Of a DNA stretch of 64,000 nucleotides, positions 62,030 to 64,000 are shown in pieces. The position numbers were made by a program, and so were the translations under genes. How positions within the stretch are numbered: position 1 is the first letter of the stretch; each line of letters begins with the position of its first letter. The notes beneath the pieces were generated by a model that was given only the letters and a program-made list of their open reading frames with translations, did no database searches and was not told the DNA's origin. The DNA comes from an uncultured Oscillospiraceae bacterium. Its GTDB lineage: Bacteria > Bacillota > Clostridia > Oscillospirales > Oscillospiraceae. Where the stretch lies: NCBI GenBank assembly GCA_934573735.1, contig CAKTMC010000004.1, forward strand, positions 1 to 64,000, read 5' to 3'.

Positions 62030-62397
62030 TGGCAGGGCGTGAGCTTGGAAGCTGGGGCGAGGAGCGCGCCGCGCAGTACCTCCGCCGTCGCGGATATAAG
62101 ATACTCGCGCAAAACTACCGCTGCCGCGGCGGGGAGATAGATTTGATAGCCTCAAGGGGCAGATTTGTTGTCTTTGTCGAGGTCAAGCTGCGCAAAAGCG
62201 CGGCTTTTGCCGAGGCGCGTGAATTTGTCACCCGCGCAAAGCAGCAGCGGATAATCGGCACGGCGGAGCTTTGGCTCGGTGAAACGGGCTGTACGCTTCA
62301 GCCGAGGTTTGATGTTATCGAGATATACGCGCCCGAGGGCGAGGAGAGCAGAAAAATCAAAATTGAGCACATAGCAGACGCATTTCGCTGCGACTAA
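62029..62397 (+). CDS. yraN: YraN family (UPF0102) endonuclease-like protein
   Basis: A 122-residue protein with a nuclease-like core: GSWGEERAAQYLRRRGYKIL, then GGEIDLIASRGRFVVFVEVK, where Asp and Glu-x-Lys form the expected site. The family is structurally related to Holliday-junction resolvases, but its role is not firmly known. The start overlaps the rnhB stop (TGATG). It is the last gene of the operon. Confidence 0.92.
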   Translation: MAGRELGSWGEERAAQYLRRRGYKILAQNYRCRGGEIDLIASRGRFVVFVEVKLRKSAAFAEAREFVTRAKQQRIIGTAELWLGETGCTLQPRFDVIEIYAPEGEESRKIKIEHIADAFRCD

Positions 62398-62459
62398 GCT
62401 CGATTATATAAAATTACGGAACCGGCAATTACCGATTCCGTAATCGAGGCTTTTGCCTA

Positions 62460-62636
62460 TCAGCAGCAGCCGCGGGGACAGAAGGTGGAGCAGTAGGTCT
62501 CGCCCTTGCTGTTCGCCTTTTCGTTTTGTACGCTTATTCTGCTTGCCGAGCAGCGGCAGTCGATGGTGTTGTACTTGCAGTTTGTAACGTCACAGCCGAC
62601 GCCGGGAATGACGTCGTTACGGGTTTTGTCGTTCAT
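62460..62636 (-). CDS. DUF1540 domain-containing small Cys-rich protein
   Basis: A 58-residue protein with seven to eight cysteines (GVGCDVTNCKYNTIDCRCSA, then TYCSTFC and CC), the DUF1540 pattern. Such proteins are frequent in spore-forming Clostridia, and their function is unknown; metal binding is likely. CGGAGGC lies 8 bases before the ATG at 62636. It stands alone, convergent with yraN and divergent from the phosphoesterase gene. Confidence 0.85.
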   Translation of the reverse strand: MNDKTRNDVIPGVGCDVTNCKYNTIDCRCSASRISVQNEKANSKGETYCSTFCPRGCC

Positions 62637-62719
62637 GTTGCGCCTCCGAAATAAATATTTGGCATTCGCCGAGTATATTATTTGCCGTGGCGCGGAAAAA
62701 ATACGGAGCTGAATTATAT

Positions 62720-63409
62720 ATGGCATTATACGCGATAGGGGACACGCATTTATCGCTTGGCGCGTCGAAGCCGATGGACATTTTCGGCTCCAAGTGGGAA
62801 AATCACGCCGAAAAGCTGCGCGCCGGCTTCTCAAATTTAGGCGGGGACGATGTCTGCGTCATCTGCGGCGACATTAGCTGGGGCATGGGGATCGAGCAGT
62901 GCCGCGAGGATTTCCTTTTTATCGACTCGCTCCCCGGCAAAAAGATAATATTAAAGGGCAACCACGACTTTTGGTGGTCTACCGCTGCCAAGGCGAAAAA
63001 GTTTTTTGCCGAGTGCGGTATTACAAGCATAGATATTCTGTATAATAACGCATTTCAATACGGGGAATACAGCATCTGCGGCACACGCGGCTGGTTCTAC
63101 GAGGAGGAAAAGGGCGGTGAGCATGACAAGAAAATCATGCTGCGCGAGGTCGGGCGGCTCGAAGCCTCGCTCAAGGCCGCGCCCACGGATAAAAAGCTTG
63201 TCTTTCTTCATTATCCGCCGATTTTTCTCAGATATGAGTGCCCCGAGATACTGGCGCTTTTGCGTGAGCATGAGGTGCGGCTGTGCTGCTATGGGCATAT
63301 CCACGGCAAGGGCTGCGGCGCGGCGCTGAACGGCTGGCGCGGCGGGACGGAGTTTCGCCTCGTCTCGGCGGATTGGCTCGACTTTACTCCGCTGAAAATT
63401 TTGGATTGA
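62720..63409 (+). CDS. Calcineurin-like metallophosphoesterase
   Basis: A 229-residue two-metal phosphoesterase. The motifs are GDTHLS, GDISWGMG, KGNHDFWW, LHYPPIF and CYGHIHG in the standard order. The substrate is unknown. The ATG at 62720 is preferred, with CGGAG upstream, over an in-frame GTG at 62687. It is a single gene, followed by a dispersed repeat. Confidence 0.88.
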   Translation: MALYAIGDTHLSLGASKPMDIFGSKWENHAEKLRAGFSNLGGDDVCVICGDISWGMGIEQCREDFLFIDSLPGKKIILKGNHDFWWSTAAKAKKFFAECGITSIDILYNNAFQYGEYSICGTRGWFYEEEKGGEHDKKIMLREVGRLEASLKAAPTDKKLVFLHYPPIFLRYECPEILALLREHEVRLCCYGHIHGKGCGAALNGWRGGTEFRLVSADWLDFTPLKILD

Positions 63410-63430
63410 CCGGGCTTGCCGCGCCCGCAG

Positions 63431-63479
63431 GGCGCTGCCCCTTTTAGGGGAAGTGGCGCGAAGCGCCGAAGGGGTCGCC
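63431..63479 (+). repeat. GC-rich dispersed intergenic repeat, divergent copy
   Basis: GCGCTGCCCCTTTTAGGGGA, then AGTGGCGCGAAGCGCCGAAG and GGGTCGCC. It keeps the frame of the copy at 58700 with several substitutions. It lies in the 236-bp gap between the phosphoesterase and the VanZ-like gene; nothing else was recognised there. Confidence 0.7.
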
Positions 63480-63612
63480 AGACCTGAATGCGGAGCAGAG
63501 CTGAAAAGACAGGATGCAGTTCAGACAATTCTTCTCCCGATTGGCTTTTTCTCAGCCCGGAGACCCATCAGTTTCGCCAAGAGCGAAGTCATGCGCGTTT
63601 TATCACAAGCTT

Positions 63613-63653
63613 AAAAAGTCCTGAGTAAGGCCTAAGTAGCACACTCAGGACTT
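63613..63653 (-). terminator. Terminator after the VanZ-like gene
   Basis: AGTCCTGAGT and ACTCAGGACT arms with a partly structured loop; on the minus strand TTTTT follows. Confidence 0.75.
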
Positions 63654-64000
63654 CTTCTTATATAATCTGAAGGCAATGCGCCAGAGCAAAAAGCCTATCA
63701 GCGAGCCGATTAGATTTAAAATCAAATCGTCTACGTCACAGCTTCCGCGCAGAGTGAATAGCTGCGTCAGCTCCACGGCGGAGACGGTGCCGACGACGGA
63801 AGCGATAAAAACAAAGAATTTCCGCTGCTTGTTAAAAAGACTGGGCAGGAAAAAGCCGAAGGGGATAAACGCCGCGACGTTTCCCGCAATGTTAAAATGC
63901 GCGAATTTGAGCATATAGGGGTTTGAGTTGTACCGGAGCACATACACATAGCGCCGTATCGTCTCAAGCGGGATGAGATTCAGGTTCATTTTTAGCTGCT
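63645..64000 (-). CDS. VanZ family membrane protein (partial, cut by window edge)
   Basis: The visible 114 residues run from MNLNLIPLETIRRYVYVLRY through FNIAGNVAAFIPFGFFLPSL and AVELTQLFTLRGSCDVDDLI to a basic end (RLYKKKS), the typical VanZ core with about three membrane helices. NLNLIP normally follows a first helix in VanZ proteins, and the frame stays open to the window edge, so the true start probably lies outside. VanZ itself gives low-level teicoplanin resistance, but most family members have unknown function. Confidence 0.82.
   Translation of the reverse strand, partial: QLKMNLNLIPLETIRRYVYVLRYNSNPYMLKFAHFNIAGNVAAFIPFGFFLPSLFNKQRKFFVFIASVVGTVSAVELTQLFTLRGSCDVDDLILNLIGSLIGFLLWRIAFRLYKKKS

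Overview
The window looks like chromosomal DNA of a spore-forming, anaerobic member of the Clostridia, most probably an Oscillospirales/Oscillospiraceae-type gut bacterium. This is an inference from a spoIIAA-spoIIAB-sigF operon, a T-box riboswitch ahead of valS, strong AGGAGG ribosome binding sites, occasional TTG/GTG starts, a membrane pyrophosphatase, 4Fe-4S oxidoreductases, PKTGD-type sortase signals and GC-rich codon use. No complete insertion sequence, prophage, CRISPR array or rRNA operon was seen. Two segments are clearly more AT-rich than their surroundings: about 10.3-11.9 kb and about 36.7-38.0 kb.

Layout. 0-0.6 kb: non-coding repeats, a 163-bp direct duplication and a 120-bp MITE-like element. 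0.6-4.4 kb: TetR regulator, secreted Cys-rich tandem-repeat surface protein, and a short thioredoxin-reductase-like flavoprotein followed by thioredoxin. 4.4-8.6 kb: promoter, valine-type T-box, YcxB-like membrane protein, valS, GNAT acetyltransferase. 8.7-10.2 kb: the forespore sigma-F operon. 10.6-11.7 kb: two AT-rich zinc-ribbon genes. 11.9-15.2 kb: PcrA helicase and a DMT exporter. 15.3-18.1 kb: larB-larE-larC (nickel-pincer cofactor synthesis) behind a structured leader. 18.3-24.2 kb: MerR regulator, DUF1836 protein, DegV protein, CapA-like phosphatase, HppA. 24.6-31.7 kb: glycogen cluster glgB-glgA-GH13 plus a ferredoxin-like aldo/keto reductase. 31.7-36.7 kb: cardiolipin synthase with its TetR regulator, HdeD-like protein, small alarmone synthetase, LPG-synthase-type membrane protein. 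36.7-40.6 kb: XRE regulator, lipoprotein, VWA/MoxR pair. 40.7-44.3 kb: class B sortase and a large MBG-repeat surface protein with a PKTGD anchor. 44.5-50.2 kb: orphan solute-binding lipoprotein, XRE membrane regulator, MerR regulator, DapB/diaminopentanoate-dehydrogenase-like enzyme. 50.4-52.2 kb: Lar-type restriction-alleviation protein, tRNA-Tyr, tRNA-Thr, GH25 lysozyme, tRNA-Leu. 52.5-59.8 kb: exopolysaccharide cluster (sulfotransferase, flippase, three glycosyltransferases, polymerase/ligase). 60-62.4 kb: lepB-rbgA-rnhB-yraN operon. 62.5-64 kb: DUF1540 protein, metallophosphoesterase, VanZ-like protein cut by the window edge.

How the parts connect. Surface biology recurs: a sortase with a likely substrate next to it, a second PKTGD protein at the left end, a GH25 muramidase, a signal peptidase and a polysaccharide cluster with a sulfotransferase. 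Redox metabolism is represented by the flavoprotein/thioredoxin pair and the 4Fe-4S aldo/keto reductase. The lar genes imply a nickel-pincer racemase (LarA type) elsewhere in the genome, since no larA lies here. The most unusual items are the lar leader, which carries a hairpin almost identical to a selenocysteine-tRNA anticodon arm, the shortened pyridine-nucleotide domain of the flavoprotein, and the GH13 enzyme with an unrecognised N-terminal domain.
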